A stretch of DNA of 40,645 bases from an uncultured Bacteroidota bacterium (GTDB lineage Bacteria; Bacteroidota; Bacteroidia; Chitinophagales; Chitinophagaceae). The stretch is from contig CAIKYB010000019.1 of assembly GCA_903831575.1 (NCBI GenBank), forward strand, positions 1 to 40,645. The letters are read 5' to 3'. The notes beneath the pieces are model-generated. The model had not been told where the DNA came from. It saw nothing but the letters and a program-made list of their open reading frames with translations, and made no database searches. The first letter of the stretch is position 1, and the number at the start of each line of letters is the position of its first letter. Below, piece by piece: positions 8,056-18,068 of this stretch. A program made the translations under genes and the position numbers.

Positions 8056-8724
8056 ATGACGTGGAATCACTTTTTTACTTCTTCAATCGGCAGGAAATTC
8101 TTAATGGGTTTGTCTGGTATATTTTTAGTCTTGTTTCTTATTGTTCATGCCGGAATTAATGCTTGTATTTTTTTAAATGACAATGGGGAGACCTTTAATT
8201 CGGTTGCACACTTCATGAGCCATAACTGGATTATGAGATTTTTAGAAATAGGATTGTTTGCTACTTTGATTTTACATATCATACAAGGCTTAACGTTATG
8301 GTATCAAAATAAAAAAGCACGTCCTGTAAATTATAGTTTTAATCAGCCAGGGAAAAATAGCAAATGGTATAGCAGATCGATGGGTATTCTCGGAACATTA
8401 CTTTTATTGTTTCTTGTAATGCATTTGTCTCATTTTTATATCGGAACAAAAGTTGCATTGTATACTGGAGATCAGCCACATAATTTATTTGAAGAAATGA
8501 AAGAGGTCTTTAGTTGTAACTGGACTGTTGCACTTTATGTATTTGGTGTTGTGGCTTTATTCTGGCACTTATATCATGGCGTTCAAAGTGCTTTTCAAAC
8601 TTTTGGGATTAATCATAAAAAATACACTCCACTTATAAAATTTATTGGTATTGGATATGCAATTATCATTTGTTTGCTTTTTGCTTTAATGCCAATTGCC
8701 ATCTATTTTCAGTGGATAAAATAA
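8056..8724 (+). CDS. sdhC: Succinate dehydrogenase/fumarate reductase cytochrome b subunit
   Basis: A 222-residue membrane anchor of respiratory complex II, which carries electrons from the Fe-S subunit to the quinone pool through heme b. It has five predicted transmembrane helices, starting near residues 14-35, 60-85, 110-130, 155-178 and 195-218. Several intramembrane histidines are candidate heme ligands: HAGIN, LHIIQG, MHLSHFY and LYHGVQ. The size, five helices and absence of an SdhD gene match the type B (di-heme, single-anchor) family found in Bacteroidota, Campylobacterota and Bacillus. It is the first gene of sdhCAB, with 40 bases to sdhA. The direction of catalysis (succinate oxidation or fumarate reduction) cannot be read from the sequence. 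Confidence 0.94.
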   Translation: MTWNHFFTSSIGRKFLMGLSGIFLVLFLIVHAGINACIFLNDNGETFNSVAHFMSHNWIMRFLEIGLFATLILHIIQGLTLWYQNKKARPVNYSFNQPGKNSKWYSRSMGILGTLLLLFLVMHLSHFYIGTKVALYTGDQPHNLFEEMKEVFSCNWTVALYVFGVVALFWHLYHGVQSAFQTFGINHKKYTPLIKFIGIGYAIIICLLFALMPIAIYFQWIK

Positions 8725-8764
8725 TTTAGATTTAATAGTTGAAACTTATAAAACAACCCGATAT

Positions 8765-10741
8765 ATGGCTTTAGATGCAAAAATTCCACAAGGAGAAATG
8801 GATAAAAAGTGGAACGATTACAAAGGGCATGTCAAATTGGTAAATCCCGCCAATAAAAGGAAATTAGAAATAATTGTAGTTGGTACCGGACTTGCAGGAG
8901 CATCTGCAGCCGCTGCTTTAGGTGAGTTGGGTTATAAAGTAAAAGCTTTTTGTTTTCAGGATAGTCCTCGTCGTGCACATAGTATCGCTGCACAAGGAGG
9001 TATTAATGCTGCCAAGAATTATCAAAATGATGGGGACTCAGTTTTTCGTTTATTTTACGATACAGTTAAAGGAGGCGATTATCGTGCTAGAGAAGGTAAT
9101 GTACATCGTCTTGCAGAAGTAAGCGCTGCTATTATTGACCAATGTGTAGCTCAAGGTGTTCCTTTCGCAAGAGAATATGGTGGATTATTAAGTAATCGTT
9201 CTTTTGGTGGTACACAAGTGCAACGTACTTTTTATGCTGCTGGTCAAACTGGTCAACAGCTTTTATTAGGCGCCTATAGTGCATTAGAAAGACAAGTTGC
9301 TTTAGGTAATGTAAAAATGTATGCACGTCATGAAATGTTGGATGTTGTTAAAATAGATGGCAAAGCAAGAGGAATTATAGCAAGAGATCTTACTACAGGT
9401 AATACAGAAAGACATTTTGGTCATGCCGTATTATTGTGTTCAGGTGGATATGGCAATGTATTTTATTTAAGTACTAATGCAATGGGAAGTAATGTTACAG
9501 CGGCTTGGAAAGCGCATAAGAATGGTGCATATTTCGGAAATCCTTGTTTCACACAAATACATCCTACATGCATTCCCGTTAGTGGTGATCATCAAAGTAA
9601 ATTAACGCTGATGAGTGAAAGTTTGAGGAATGATGGTAGAATTTGGGTGCCGAAGCAAAAATCAGACAATAGAAAACCTCAGGATATTCCAGAAGAAGAA
9701 AGAGATTATTATTTAGAAAGAAGATATCCTGCTTTTGGGAATTTGGTTCCAAGGGATGTGGCTTCTCGTGCTGCGAAAGAGAGATGTGACGAAGGCTATG
9801 GGGTAGGCACCACAAAAATGGCGGTTTATCTTGATTTTAAAGATGCCATCATGCGTTACGGTAAAACAGAAACCGGGAAGACGGGAATGGAAAATGTAGA
9901 TGACAAAACTATATTTTCATTAGGAAGACAAGTTGTTCAAGAAAAATATGGTAATCTTTTTGAGATGTATGAAAAAATTACAGGCGAAAATCCATATGAA
10001 ATGCCCATGCGTATTTATCCTGCTGTGCATTATACCATGGGTGGCTTATGGGTAGATTATGAATTACAGACTACTGTGCCAGGCTTATATGCTCTAGGTG
10101 AAGCTAACTTTAGTGATCATGGAGCGAATAGATTAGGAGCTTCAGCATTAATGCAAGGTTTAGCAGATGGGTATTTTGTGATTCCCTATACATTAGGCAA
10201 TTATTTAGCAGAAGAAATTCGAACGGAATCTATCTCAACAGATCATGAAGCATTTGTGCAAGCAGAAAATCAGGTAAACGATAGATTGCATCGTTTGATG
10301 AATATTAAAGGTAAAAAAACTGTTGAAAGTTTTCATAAAAGGTTAGGAAAAATAATGTGGGACAAATGTGGAATGGCCAGAAATGCTGAAGGATTAAAAG
10401 AAGCAATTCAGCAAATTCAAGCATTGAAAAAAGAATTCTGGTCAGATGTGAAAATTCCAGGAGAGATTAATGAATTCAATTCCGAATTGGATAAAGCAGG
10501 AAGAGTAGCTGATTTTATTGAATTAGGCGAGTTGATGTGTATAGATGCATTGAATCGTAATGAAAGTTGTGGCGGTCATTTCAGAGAAGAAAGTCAAACT
10601 GAAGATGGTGAAGCGAAAAGAGACGATGATAATTATGCTTACGTTGCAGCATGGGAAAATAAAGCAGATCAAGGATGGGAATTACATAAGGAAGTATTGA
10701 ATTTCGAAATAGTAAAACCATCACAAAGAAGTTATAAATAA
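8765..10741 (+). CDS. sdhA: Succinate dehydrogenase/fumarate reductase flavoprotein subunit
   Basis: The 658-residue catalytic subunit of complex II, converting succinate and fumarate on the cytosolic side. The dinucleotide-binding motif is [19 protein letters not shown] (residues 38-56). The covalent FAD histidine lies in [16 protein letters not shown] (about residues 75-90). The substrate-site region shows HPTCIP and, later, [12 protein letters not shown]. The second FAD-binding segment is [20 protein letters not shown], and the C-terminal capping part ends in a basic tail. Length and motifs agree with Bacteroidota SdhA/FrdA. It is the middle gene of sdhCAB; the next gene's ATG follows after about 50 bases. 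Confidence 0.97.
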   Translation: MALDAKIPQGEMDKKWNDYKGHVKLVNPANKRKLEIIVVGTGLAGASAAAALGELGYKVKAFCFQDSPRRAHSIAAQGGINAAKNYQNDGDSVFRLFYDTVKGGDYRAREGNVHRLAEVSAAIIDQCVAQGVPFAREYGGLLSNRSFGGTQVQRTFYAAGQTGQQLLLGAYSALERQVALGNVKMYARHEMLDVVKIDGKARGIIARDLTTGNTERHFGHAVLLCSGGYGNVFYLSTNAMGSNVTAAWKAHKNGAYFGNPCFTQIHPTCIPVSGDHQSKLTLMSESLRNDGRIWVPKQKSDNRKPQDIPEEERDYYLERRYPAFGNLVPRDVASRAAKERCDEGYGVGTTKMAVYLDFKDAIMRYGKTETGKTGMENVDDKTIFSLGRQVVQEKYGNLFEMYEKITGENPYEMPMRIYPAVHYTMGGLWVDYELQTTVPGLYALGEANFSDHGANRLGASALMQGLADGYFVIPYTLGNYLAEEIRTESISTDHEAFVQAENQVNDRLHRLMNIKGKKTVESFHKRLGKIMWDKCGMARNAEGLKEAIQQIQALKKEFWSDVKIPGEINEFNSELDKAGRVADFIELGELMCIDALNRNESCGGHFREESQTEDGEAKRDDDNYAYVAAWENKADQGWELHKEVLNFEIVKPSQRSYK

Positions 10742-10792
10742 AATAGTAATAAGAAATAAGTGAGTCTTATTTTTTATCAAAAAATAAAAACT

Positions 10793-11560
10793 ATGGAACA
10801 TTATCACATGAATCTCACACTCAAAGTGTGGCGCCAAAAAAACACTACATCTAAAGGCAATTTAGAAACGTATCAGGTAAAAAACATTTCTTCGGAAATG
10901 AGTTTTCTTGAAATGTTCGATGTTCTTAATGAACAATTGATTGTGGAGGGAAAAGAACCTATTGCTTTTGATCATGATTGCAGAGAGGGCATTTGTGGAA
11001 TGTGTAGTATGTATATCAATGGTCAGGCGCATGGGCCATGGCAACAAAATACAACTTGTCAATTGCATATGCGTGCTTTTAAAGATGGAGATACAATTGT
11101 TGTAGAACCATGGCGTAGCGGAGCTTTTCCCGTTGTGAAAGATTTGGTTGTGGATCGTTCTTCATTTGATAGAATTATTCAGGCTGGAGGTTATATTAGT
11201 GTAAACACCGGAAATGCAGTTGATGCTAATGCTATTCCCATTGATAAAAAAGATGCGGATAATGCATTTATGGCTGCAGCTTGTATTGGATGCGGAGCTT
11301 GTGTGGCCACCTGTAAAAATGGAAGTGCTATGCTTTTTGTAGGTGCTAAGGTTTCGCAATTAGCATTATTGCCTCAGGGTGAACCTGAACGTGAGTCAAG
11401 GGTATTAAATATGGTAGCACAAATGGATAAAGAAGGTTTTGGTAATTGCACCAATACTTATGCTTGCGAAGCTGAATGTCCTAAAGGTATTTCAGTTACA
11501 AATATTGCTAGGTTAAATAGCGAGTATATCAAAGCTGGATTAACTACAGAAGATAATTAG
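10793..11560 (+). CDS. sdhB: Succinate dehydrogenase/fumarate reductase iron-sulfur subunit
   Basis: The electron-transfer subunit of complex II, 255 residues from ATG 10793. The [2Fe-2S] cluster is bound by [11 protein letters not shown] and the later TTCQLH cysteine. The C-terminal clusters use [12 protein letters not shown] and, further on, [15 protein letters not shown]. The frame is open back to a GTG at 10760, but the 11 extra residues are not family-like, and ATG 10793 (or ATG 10808, giving [10 protein letters not shown]) fits better. It is the last gene of the operon, closed by the terminator at 11581-11609. The final CEAECPKG is the usual site for the [4Fe-4S]/[3Fe-4S] ligands. Confidence 0.95.
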   Translation: MEHYHMNLTLKVWRQKNTTSKGNLETYQVKNISSEMSFLEMFDVLNEQLIVEGKEPIAFDHDCREGICGMCSMYINGQAHGPWQQNTTCQLHMRAFKDGDTIVVEPWRSGAFPVVKDLVVDRSSFDRIIQAGGYISVNTGNAVDANAIPIDKKDADNAFMAAACIGCGACVATCKNGSAMLFVGAKVSQLALLPQGEPERESRVLNMVAQMDKEGFGNCTNTYACEAECPKGISVTNIARLNSEYIKAGLTTEDN

Positions 11561-11580
11561 AAAGTATTACTTCAATTTTA

Positions 11581-11609
11581 ATGCCTTCTCTTTTTGGGAA
11601 GGCATTTTT
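11581..11609 (+). terminator. Rho-independent terminator of sdhCAB
   Basis: ATGCCTTC (11581-11588) pairs with GAAGGCAT (11598-11605). Two further inner pairs (one G-U) leave a 5-nt T loop. A short T run follows. It lies 20 bases after the sdhB stop. Confidence 0.88.
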
Positions 11610-11658
11610 AGTTTAACTCTTTTCATTATTTAATAATGCTTAAATAAATACTATTTTT

Positions 11659-11672
11659 AGGAGATTATTCTT
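11659..11672 (+). promoter_or_regulatory. Shine-Dalgarno sequence
   Basis: AGGAG at 11659-11663 lies 9 bases before the ATG at 11673. Most other starts in this window have only A/T-rich leaders, so this one stands out and fixes the start of the large outer-membrane-type protein. Confidence 0.6.
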
Positions 11673-14600
11673 ATGGAATTGAGTAAACTTAAAATATATT
11701 TTATTATCCTGTTTCTTCTAGTCAATGAAACAATATCCGCTCAATACCATTTACCCTTATCAAACTTAAGAGAAAAAAGGATTCCTGTAACTTCTGTAAG
11801 TTTAATAGTTGACTCTTTGAGTATAATACCCCAGTCATTTTCCATTACAAATATTCCTTCTTCATATTATTCAATTGATGTGGTCAATTCGATTTTTAAA
11901 TGGGTGAATATTCCTAAGGTAGATTCTGTAATAATTAATTACAGAGTGTTCCCTATTAAATTAAATGCTAGTGTAAAGCATCTCGATTATGAAATAATTC
12001 GTAATAATTTTATTGCAGATAATCCAATAAAATTAAACAGCGCTGGCGATAATCATGCATTTCCTTTATTTGATTTTAAAGGTATGGAGACAGAAGGAAG
12101 CTTTGGAAGATCTATATCGTTTGGTAATAGCCAGGATGCTGTACTAAACTCCTCTATGAATTTGCAAATCAGTGGATATATTGGGGATAGTCTCGAATTA
12201 GTTGCAGCTATTTCAGATAATTCTATTCCGATTCAACCTGATGGCAATACCAAAGACTTAAGAGATTTTGATAGGATATTTTTACAGATTAAAAAGAAAT
12301 CCTGGCAAACAAGTTTTGGTGACATCGACTTAAAAGAGCATAATAATTATTTTTTAAATTTCTATAAACGACTTCAAGGTGCTTCATTTAGCTCAGAAAA
12401 TAAATTAAATTCAAAAACAACAAATTCTTTTTTAGCAAGTGGGGCAATCGCAAAAGGGAAATTCACTAAAAATAATATTATCGCATTGGAAGGTAATCAA
12501 GGACCTTATAGGTTACAAGGATCCAATAATGAACTTTATTTTGTTGTTTTAGCTGGCACTGAAAGAGTTTTTATAGATGGGGAATTATTGCAAAGAGGAG
12601 AAAATGAAGATTATGTAATTAATTATAATGCAGCGGAAATAACTTTCACTCCAAAAAGATTTATTAGTAAAGAGAGTAGAATACAAGTGGAATTTGAATA
12701 CGCTGATCGAAATTATTTAAATACACAATGGTATGGCTCCAATGAATTGAAATATTCCAATAAACTTACATTTAATATAGCCGCATATTCGAATTCCGAT
12801 TCTAAATATTCAACAATCGATCAGGAATTAGACGATACTAAAAAGAATTTCTTATCTAATATTGGTGATAGTATTCAAAATGCTTTTGTAACTAATGCCG
12901 TAAGTGATACATTTAATCCAGGTAAGATTTTATATAAAATAATCGATACTCTTTATAATGGATCTATTCATGATTCAGTTTTTGTGCAATCATCAGATAA
13001 TAATTATCAGCTTTATAATGTTGTATTTACTTATGTCGGTCCCGGGAAAGGCAATTACCATCAGTTATTCAATGGTAGTAACGGAAAGGTTTTTCAATGG
13101 ATTCAGCCCGGAATAAATGATGCTAAAAATGGGGATTATGAACCCATTTCTTATTTGGTTACGCCTAAGAAACATCAATTATTTACAATGGGATTGAAAT
13201 ATTTTATAAATCCAAATTTCAATATGGCTACTGATTTAGCAATGAGTAACTATGATGTTAATTTACTCTCTAATCGAGACAAGGAAAATAATAAAGGGTT
13301 TGCAGGGAAGTTTATTATGAACAAAAACTTCAAAAAAATTAGAATTTTATACGCTAATTACAAGTTGGAATCTACCGCTGGTTATGAGTTTACACAGCAA
13401 CAATTTAAGCCACTAGAACGAATACGCAATATTGAATTTCTAAGAGATTGGAGTTTGTATCAGAATGTGAAACCTGCAGATGAGTCGTTATCTAGTTTTT
13501 CTATGAAATTTATTGGTCAAAATGGAGGATTAGTAAAATATGATTTCACAAATTATAATCGAAAAGATAATTATAATGGAAACCGACAATCTATAAACCA
13601 ATACTCAGTTTATAAACAATGGGTATTGTTTTCAGATTTAAATAGGATGACTTTTAATAGCCAAAATCAAAAAGGCGATTTTTTTAGACCAAGCATTGAC
13701 ATAAAAAAGGGCTTCAAAAAAATAAAAAATATACAAGTAAGCTTTCGTTTTTCCGCTGAATATAATCGAATAAAAGATAAATTAACTGATACACTAAATG
13801 TTGGAAGTTTTGCTTTTAATAAATATGAATGGTCTCTCAGATCTGATACGAATAAATTTAATAAATGGCAGCTCAACTATTATAAAAGAGTAGATTTATT
13901 GCCTGCTATAAATAAATTTTTAAAGTCTGACCAAAGTGATAACTATTCATTATCTACTTCATTAATGAATAATCCTAAAAGCCAATTGAACGCTAATATT
14001 ACTTACAGAGCATTGCATGTCATTAATAATGGTTTGAGTAATTTAAAAGATGATAAAACTATTCTTGGAAGGGCAGAATATAATTTTAGTTTTATTAAAG
14101 ACTTTTTTAATGGAAGTCTCTTCTACGAAATAGGCAGTGGGCAAGAGCAGAAAAGAGAGTTTTCCTATGTTCCAGTTGCAATTGGACAGGGGGAATATGC
14201 ATGGAATGATTACAATGGAAATGGTATTGAAGAACTAAATGAATTTGAATTAGCCATATTTCAGGATCAAAAAAAATACATCCGAATTTATACCCCCACT
14301 AATCAATACGTAAAAGCTAATTCCATTCAATTGAATTACAATATTGAACTAACGCCTAAAAATATCATTAAGTATGAAAACAATAACTTAACAAAACTAA
14401 TAGCCAGATCAAGTACAAGCTCAACTTTACAAATCAACAAGAAGAATATCTCCAACAACAACTTTCTTTTCAATCCATTTGATAAAGAGATTACAGATAC
14501 AAGTTTGATTTTTAATAACTCATATTTTTCTAATACTTTTTATTTCAATAGGACAAATTATAAATGGGGTTTAGACCTTACTCAAAGTCAATCTAATATG

Positions 14601-15173
14601 AGGGCCTTATTGACTTATGGTTATGAGAATAAAAACATCCAAATGTTCATTGGCCGATTAAGATTAAATTTAAATAAAAGTTTATTTTCTAATTTAGTTT
14701 ATAGAAACGCCAAGAATATATTGATTACATCAGGCTATAAATTTGATAATAAAAATTACGAGATTCATCAAAATACATACGAACCAAGTTTAACTTATGT
14801 ATATAAATCAATTTTTAGAGCAACTTTAAGTTATTCCTACATAGAAAAAAACAACAAAATTGACTCTTTAGAAAAATCAATAAATAATTCCGTTTCAGCT
14901 GAAATTAAATACAATGTATTTTCAAACAGTAGTTTAAGTTTCAAAGGCTCTTATAATAAGATCGCTTTTTATGCCTATCCTGGTGCAGTAAATAGTGCTG
15001 TTGGCTATCTTTTACTTGATGGGTTATCTGTAGGTAATAATATGCTTTGGAATATTGATTTCACAAAACGATTTGCAGGTAATATTGAAATAAACATACA
15101 ATACGAAGGGAGAAAGCCTGATAATTCGCGTACTATTAATTTAGGTAAGGCATCTATCAGAGCTATTTTTTAA
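11673..15173 (+). CDS. Very large exported outer-membrane-type protein of unknown function
   Basis: A 1166-residue protein with a signal peptide (hydrophobic 8-22, ending SAQ). An N-terminal domain of about 100 residues is followed by a glycine- and serine-rich block around 140-180 (GSFGRSISFGNSQDA, then ISDNSIPIQPDGNT) that resembles the repeated units of the gliding/type IX protein SprA. The rest is dominated by alternating polar and aromatic residues typical of beta-barrel strands and ends in an aromatic residue (AIF). A calcium-loop-like DYNGNGIEELNEFEL lies near residues 847-861. A true Shine-Dalgarno, AGGAG at 11659-11663 with 9-nt spacing, supports the start, which is unusual for this phylum. 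It is about half the length of SprA, so I read it as a SprA-like relative, not SprA itself. Function unknown. Confidence 0.82.
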   Translation: MELSKLKIYFIILFLLVNETISAQYHLPLSNLREKRIPVTSVSLIVDSLSIIPQSFSITNIPSSYYSIDVVNSIFKWVNIPKVDSVIINYRVFPIKLNASVKHLDYEIIRNNFIADNPIKLNSAGDNHAFPLFDFKGMETEGSFGRSISFGNSQDAVLNSSMNLQISGYIGDSLELVAAISDNSIPIQPDGNTKDLRDFDRIFLQIKKKSWQTSFGDIDLKEHNNYFLNFYKRLQGASFSSENKLNSKTTNSFLASGAIAKGKFTKNNIIALEGNQGPYRLQGSNNELYFVVLAGTERVFIDGELLQRGENEDYVINYNAAEITFTPKRFISKESRIQVEFEYADRNYLNTQWYGSNELKYSNKLTFNIAAYSNSDSKYSTIDQELDDTKKNFLSNIGDSIQNAFVTNAVSDTFNPGKILYKIIDTLYNGSIHDSVFVQSSDNNYQLYNVVFTYVGPGKGNYHQLFNGSNGKVFQWIQPGINDAKNGDYEPISYLVTPKKHQLFTMGLKYFINPNFNMATDLAMSNYDVNLLSNRDKENNKGFAGKFIMNKNFKKIRILYANYKLESTAGYEFTQQQFKPLERIRNIEFLRDWSLYQNVKPADESLSSFSMKFIGQNGGLVKYDFTNYNRKDNYNGNRQSINQYSVYKQWVLFSDLNRMTFNSQNQKGDFFRPSIDIKKGFKKIKNIQVSFRFSAEYNRIKDKLTDTLNVGSFAFNKYEWSLRSDTNKFNKWQLNYYKRVDLLPAINKFLKSDQSDNYSLSTSLMNNPKSQLNANITYRALHVINNGLSNLKDDKTILGRAEYNFSFIKDFFNGSLFYEIGSGQEQKREFSYVPVAIGQGEYAWNDYNGNGIEELNEFELAIFQDQKKYIRIYTPTNQYVKANSIQLNYNIELTPKNIIKYENNNLTKLIARSSTSSTLQINKKNISNNNFLFNPFDKEITDTSLIFNNSYFSNTFYFNRTNYKWGLDLTQSQSNMRALLTYGYENKNIQMFIGRLRLNLNKSLFSNLVYRNAKNILITSGYKFDNKNYEIHQNTYEPSLTYVYKSIFRATLSYSYIEKNNKIDSLEKSINNSVSAEIKYNVFSNSSLSFKGSYNKIAFYAYPGAVNSAVGYLLLDGLSVGNNMLWNIDFTKRFAGNIEINIQYEGRKPDNSRTINLGKASIRAIF

Positions 15174-15253
15174 TAAAATTCGAATCTTTGGATTGATATC
15201 TTTTAAGCTTTACATTAAATTATTTAGCTTGCATCACTTAACAATCAAAAAAA

Positions 15254-16258
15254 ATGAGTGCGGATAAGATTTTTAACGCCTGGAAAAAGAAAGATTTTAA
15301 ACCTATTTATTTATTAGAAGGAGAGGAGGATTATTTTATTGATGAAATCATGAATTATGCAGAGCATAAGATTTTATCTGAATCTGAAATGTCTTTTAAT
15401 CTCACGATTTTTTATGGCAAAGATGCCGAATGGACTAATGTTATTAATTCTTGTAAACGTTATCCAATGTTTGCTGAACGTCAAGTTGTATTATTGAAAG
15501 AGGCACAATTGATGAATTCGTTTAACATGCTAGAATCGTACGTGGAATCTCCATTATCATCAACGATTTTTATTATTGCTTATAAAGGAAAGAAAATTGA
15601 CAAACGAACTAAATTATATAAGTTCATTGGGAAGAATGGTGAAATTTTTAATTCTGCAAAAGTGCCAGAATGGAAAATGGAGGAGTGGATTTCTAATTTT
15701 GTTAAATCAAAAGGATTCGTAATTTCATCAAAATCTGTTACGCTTTTACACCAACATATTGGAGATGATTTATCTCGAATTTCAAGTGAAATTGATAAGA
15801 TATCAATTAATTTAAAGGATAAAAAATCTATTGATGAGAATGATATTGAAAAATTTATTGGCATCAGCAAAGAGTATAATATATTCGAATTGCAAAATGC
15901 AATAAGTAATAAGAATTTGTCAGTTGCTATGCAAATTTTAAATTATTTTGAACACAATCATAAAGCAGCACCAATCCAAATGGCATTACCTGCTTTATAT
16001 AGTTTTTTTAGTAAAGTTTATGCTGCATACGGAATGTCTGATAAAAGCGAATCTGCCCTAAAATCTTTATTTTACAATAATTTCAGCGTTGTTAAACAAG
16101 CTCAGGCTACTATGAGGAATTACGGATATCCAGGAGTAGAAAAAATCATGCTTTTATTAAACCATTATAATCTGAAAGGGGTTGGGATAGGTGATAGTGG
16201 AACAGAAAGTGCTCTGTTGATGAAAGAAATGACAGTGAAAATGATACTGGCTATTTAA
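15254..16258 (+). CDS. holA: DNA polymerase III delta subunit
   Basis: A 334-residue clamp-loader subunit that opens the beta sliding clamp during replication. The N-terminus PIYLLEGEEDYFIDE (residues 18-32) and the following AERQVVLLKEAQ are the family hallmarks. The AAA+-like domains I and II run to about residue 210 (IGDDLSRISSEIDKIS near 175-190), and the C-terminal helical collar domain fills the rest. As in other delta subunits there is no functional Walker A. Length is normal. The last 8 bases overlap the end of ribF on the opposite strand, so the two transcripts must be partly antisense. Confidence 0.93.
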   Translation: MSADKIFNAWKKKDFKPIYLLEGEEDYFIDEIMNYAEHKILSESEMSFNLTIFYGKDAEWTNVINSCKRYPMFAERQVVLLKEAQLMNSFNMLESYVESPLSSTIFIIAYKGKKIDKRTKLYKFIGKNGEIFNSAKVPEWKMEEWISNFVKSKGFVISSKSVTLLHQHIGDDLSRISSEIDKISINLKDKKSIDENDIEKFIGISKEYNIFELQNAISNKNLSVAMQILNYFEHNHKAAPIQMALPALYSFFSKVYAAYGMSDKSESALKSLFYNNFSVVKQAQATMRNYGYPGVEKIMLLLNHYNLKGVGIGDSGTESALLMKEMTVKMILAI

Positions 16259-17192
16259 TGAGATGGAATACCTGAAGGGCATTTTCTTTATCTATGGACA
16301 GTTGATTTTTCAATTGGTCTATTCCATCAAATTTCTCTTCCGTTCTTAATTTTTTAATTACTGCTATTTTGAGTGTTTGGTTGTAAATCAATTCTTCAAA
16401 ATCAAAAATATTCACTTCAATTATTTTTTCGATTCCGCCTATAGTTGGTCTGTATCCAATATTCATCATCCCATAATATAATTCAACGTTATTTTCAATT
16501 TCAATAGTTACGGCATAAACACCAGTAGGAGGAATTAACTTATTATCATAATCCACTTTTAAATTTGCTGTAGGGAAACTGATTGTTCTGCCTATTTTAT
16601 TTCCTTCAACTACTTTTCCTGAAAAAAAATAAGAATAGCCCAGTAATTCATTCGCAGATTCAATCTCACCTGCAGCAATTTTATTTCTTATGGTGGTACT
16701 GCTTATGGTAATCTCCTGTAAAATATGTTCGGGAATTTCCTTTACTACATAATTATATTGATTAGAAAAATGTTCCAATAGTTTAATATCTCCAGTTCTA
16801 TTATTACCAAATCTATGATCATAACCAGTTACAATTATTTTGGGATGGAATGAACTTACCAGAAAATTGGTAATATATTCTTCTGCTGATAATTCAGAAA
16901 AAACTTTAGTGAATGGCACGACAACCAAATGTTCAATACCTGCATTTTTTAAGAGTGCAGATTTTTCTTCAAGTGTATTCAGTAATAAAACAGGGCGATT
17001 GTCATCACCCACAATTTTTTTGGGATGAGGAAAGAATGTTATCACAATAGGTGTTCCATTTATCCTTTTGGCCTCTTGAATCAATTGATTGATGATATAG
17101 AAATGCCCCTTATGGACACCATCAAAAGATCCAATAGTAATAACTGCATTTTCAAACTTCGGTAATGCGTTGATGTCCTCGTATATTTTCAT
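16251..17192 (-). CDS. ribF: Bifunctional riboflavin kinase / FAD synthetase
   Basis: A 313-residue cytosolic enzyme that phosphorylates riboflavin to FMN and adenylates FMN to FAD. The N-terminal adenylyltransferase domain (1 to about 180) carries ITIGSFDGVHKGH (residues 19-31), with the HxGH-type nucleotide-binding motif, then GYDHRFGNNRTG and the SSTTIR motif near residue 170. The flavokinase domain (about 185-313) has GRTISFPTANL and PPTGVYAV. The protein is complete and of standard length. A consensus -7 box lies 14 bases upstream of the ATG. It converges on and overlaps holA by 8 bases. Confidence 0.95.
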   Translation of the reverse strand: MKIYEDINALPKFENAVITIGSFDGVHKGHFYIINQLIQEAKRINGTPIVITFFPHPKKIVGDDNRPVLLLNTLEEKSALLKNAGIEHLVVVPFTKVFSELSAEEYITNFLVSSFHPKIIVTGYDHRFGNNRTGDIKLLEHFSNQYNYVVKEIPEHILQEITISSTTIRNKIAAGEIESANELLGYSYFFSGKVVEGNKIGRTISFPTANLKVDYDNKLIPPTGVYAVTIEIENNVELYYGMMNIGYRPTIGGIEKIIEVNIFDFEELIYNQTLKIAVIKKLRTEEKFDGIDQLKNQLSIDKENALQVFHLIK

Positions 17193-17205
17193 TTTTAAAT
17201 AAAGG

Positions 17206-17213
17206 CAAAACTA
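17206..17213 (-). promoter_or_regulatory. -7 element of the ribF promoter
   Basis: On the minus strand, TAGTTTTG matches TAnnTTTG. A TTTG at 17229-17226 could be the -33 element but is spaced more closely than usual. The short distance to the ATG (13 bases between) implies a very short leader. Confidence 0.5.
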
Positions 17214-17378
17214 ACTTATAATTTACAAATATCTTATTGCATATAAATTTAAATCTATTCAAGGATTTGAGTTTAAATTCACCTAGAAACCGTGTTCTTT
17301 TTTTTAAAATCATCAAAGATTAAATTTGTTTATGTATTTTTAGAATCTAACAATGATAATTTTAAAAAATAACTAATA

Positions 17379-18068
17379 ATGCCACAATCAATTATTGAAT
17401 TAAAAAATGCGAATATTTATCAAAGTGGAACACTGATTCTTGAAAATATTAACATCTCTGTAGAAAAGGGCGAATTTGTTTATTTAGTGGGAAAAACCGG
17501 TACAGGTAAAAGTAGCTTGCTCAAGACCTTGTATGGCGATTTGGAATTAACAGAAGGTCAAGGATGGGTTGTGGGTCATAATTTAAGAGAATTAACATGG
17601 AAGACGGTCCCTTTTCTTAGAAGAAATCTAGGGGTTGTATTTCAGGATTTTCAATTACTTACGGATAGAAATGTAAATGAGAATTTAAAGTTTGTTTTAA
17701 AAGCAACAGGTTGGAAAGATGAGAAATTAATGGATGACAAAATAAGTGATGTTTTAAGCAAAGTGAATTTGAGTTCAAAGGGATTGAAAATGCCTTATGA
17801 ATTAAGTGGTGGTGAACAACAACGTATTGACATTGCAAGAGCTTTATTGAATTCCCCTAAATTGATTTTAGCTGATGAGCCTACTGGAAATCTGGATCCT
17901 GAAACCAGCGATGAAATTATGCAATTGCTATTTCACATTTGCAAAGATTTTGACACCAGTATCGTAATGGCTACACATGATTATATGGTAATTAATAAAT
18001 TCAGAGCCAGAACAATCAAAACAGAAGATAGAAAAGTTTGGGATAATGCTAGTATAGTGACTCGATAA
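17379..18068 (+). CDS. ftsE: FtsE-type ABC transporter ATP-binding protein
   Basis: A 229-residue ABC ATPase. Walker A is GKTGTGKSS (residues 38-46), the Q-loop is VFQDFQLL, the signature is LSGGEQQR, Walker B is LILADEPTG, and the H-loop is MATHD. The best match by eye is FtsE, which with FtsX at the septum controls peptidoglycan hydrolases during division; its phenylalanine-rich Q-loop (VFQDFQLL) is typical. No ftsX lies next to it, so the partner must be encoded elsewhere. Lipoprotein exporters of the LolD/MacB type share this fold and are the main alternative. The last 20 bases overlap the 3' end of the glycosyltransferase on the other strand. Confidence 0.85.
   Translation: MPQSIIELKNANIYQSGTLILENINISVEKGEFVYLVGKTGTGKSSLLKTLYGDLELTEGQGWVVGHNLRELTWKTVPFLRRNLGVVFQDFQLLTDRNVNENLKFVLKATGWKDEKLMDDKISDVLSKVNLSSKGLKMPYELSGGEQQRIDIARALLNSPKLILADEPTGNLDPETSDEIMQLLFHICKDFDTSIVMATHDYMVINKFRARTIKTEDRKVWDNASIVTR

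Noticed and set aside
10760..10792. GTG-initiated extension of sdhB
   Set aside because: The added 11 residues do not match the family, and ATG 10793 follows directly.
11673..15173. SprA itself
   Set aside because: The length is about half that of SprA and only the N-terminal block looks similar.
17193..17378. Two T-rich boxes before ftsE (TAAATTTG at 17321 and TATTTTTA at 17335) as its promoter
   Set aside because: They lie in a very AT-rich stretch without a properly spaced -33, so I could not choose between them.
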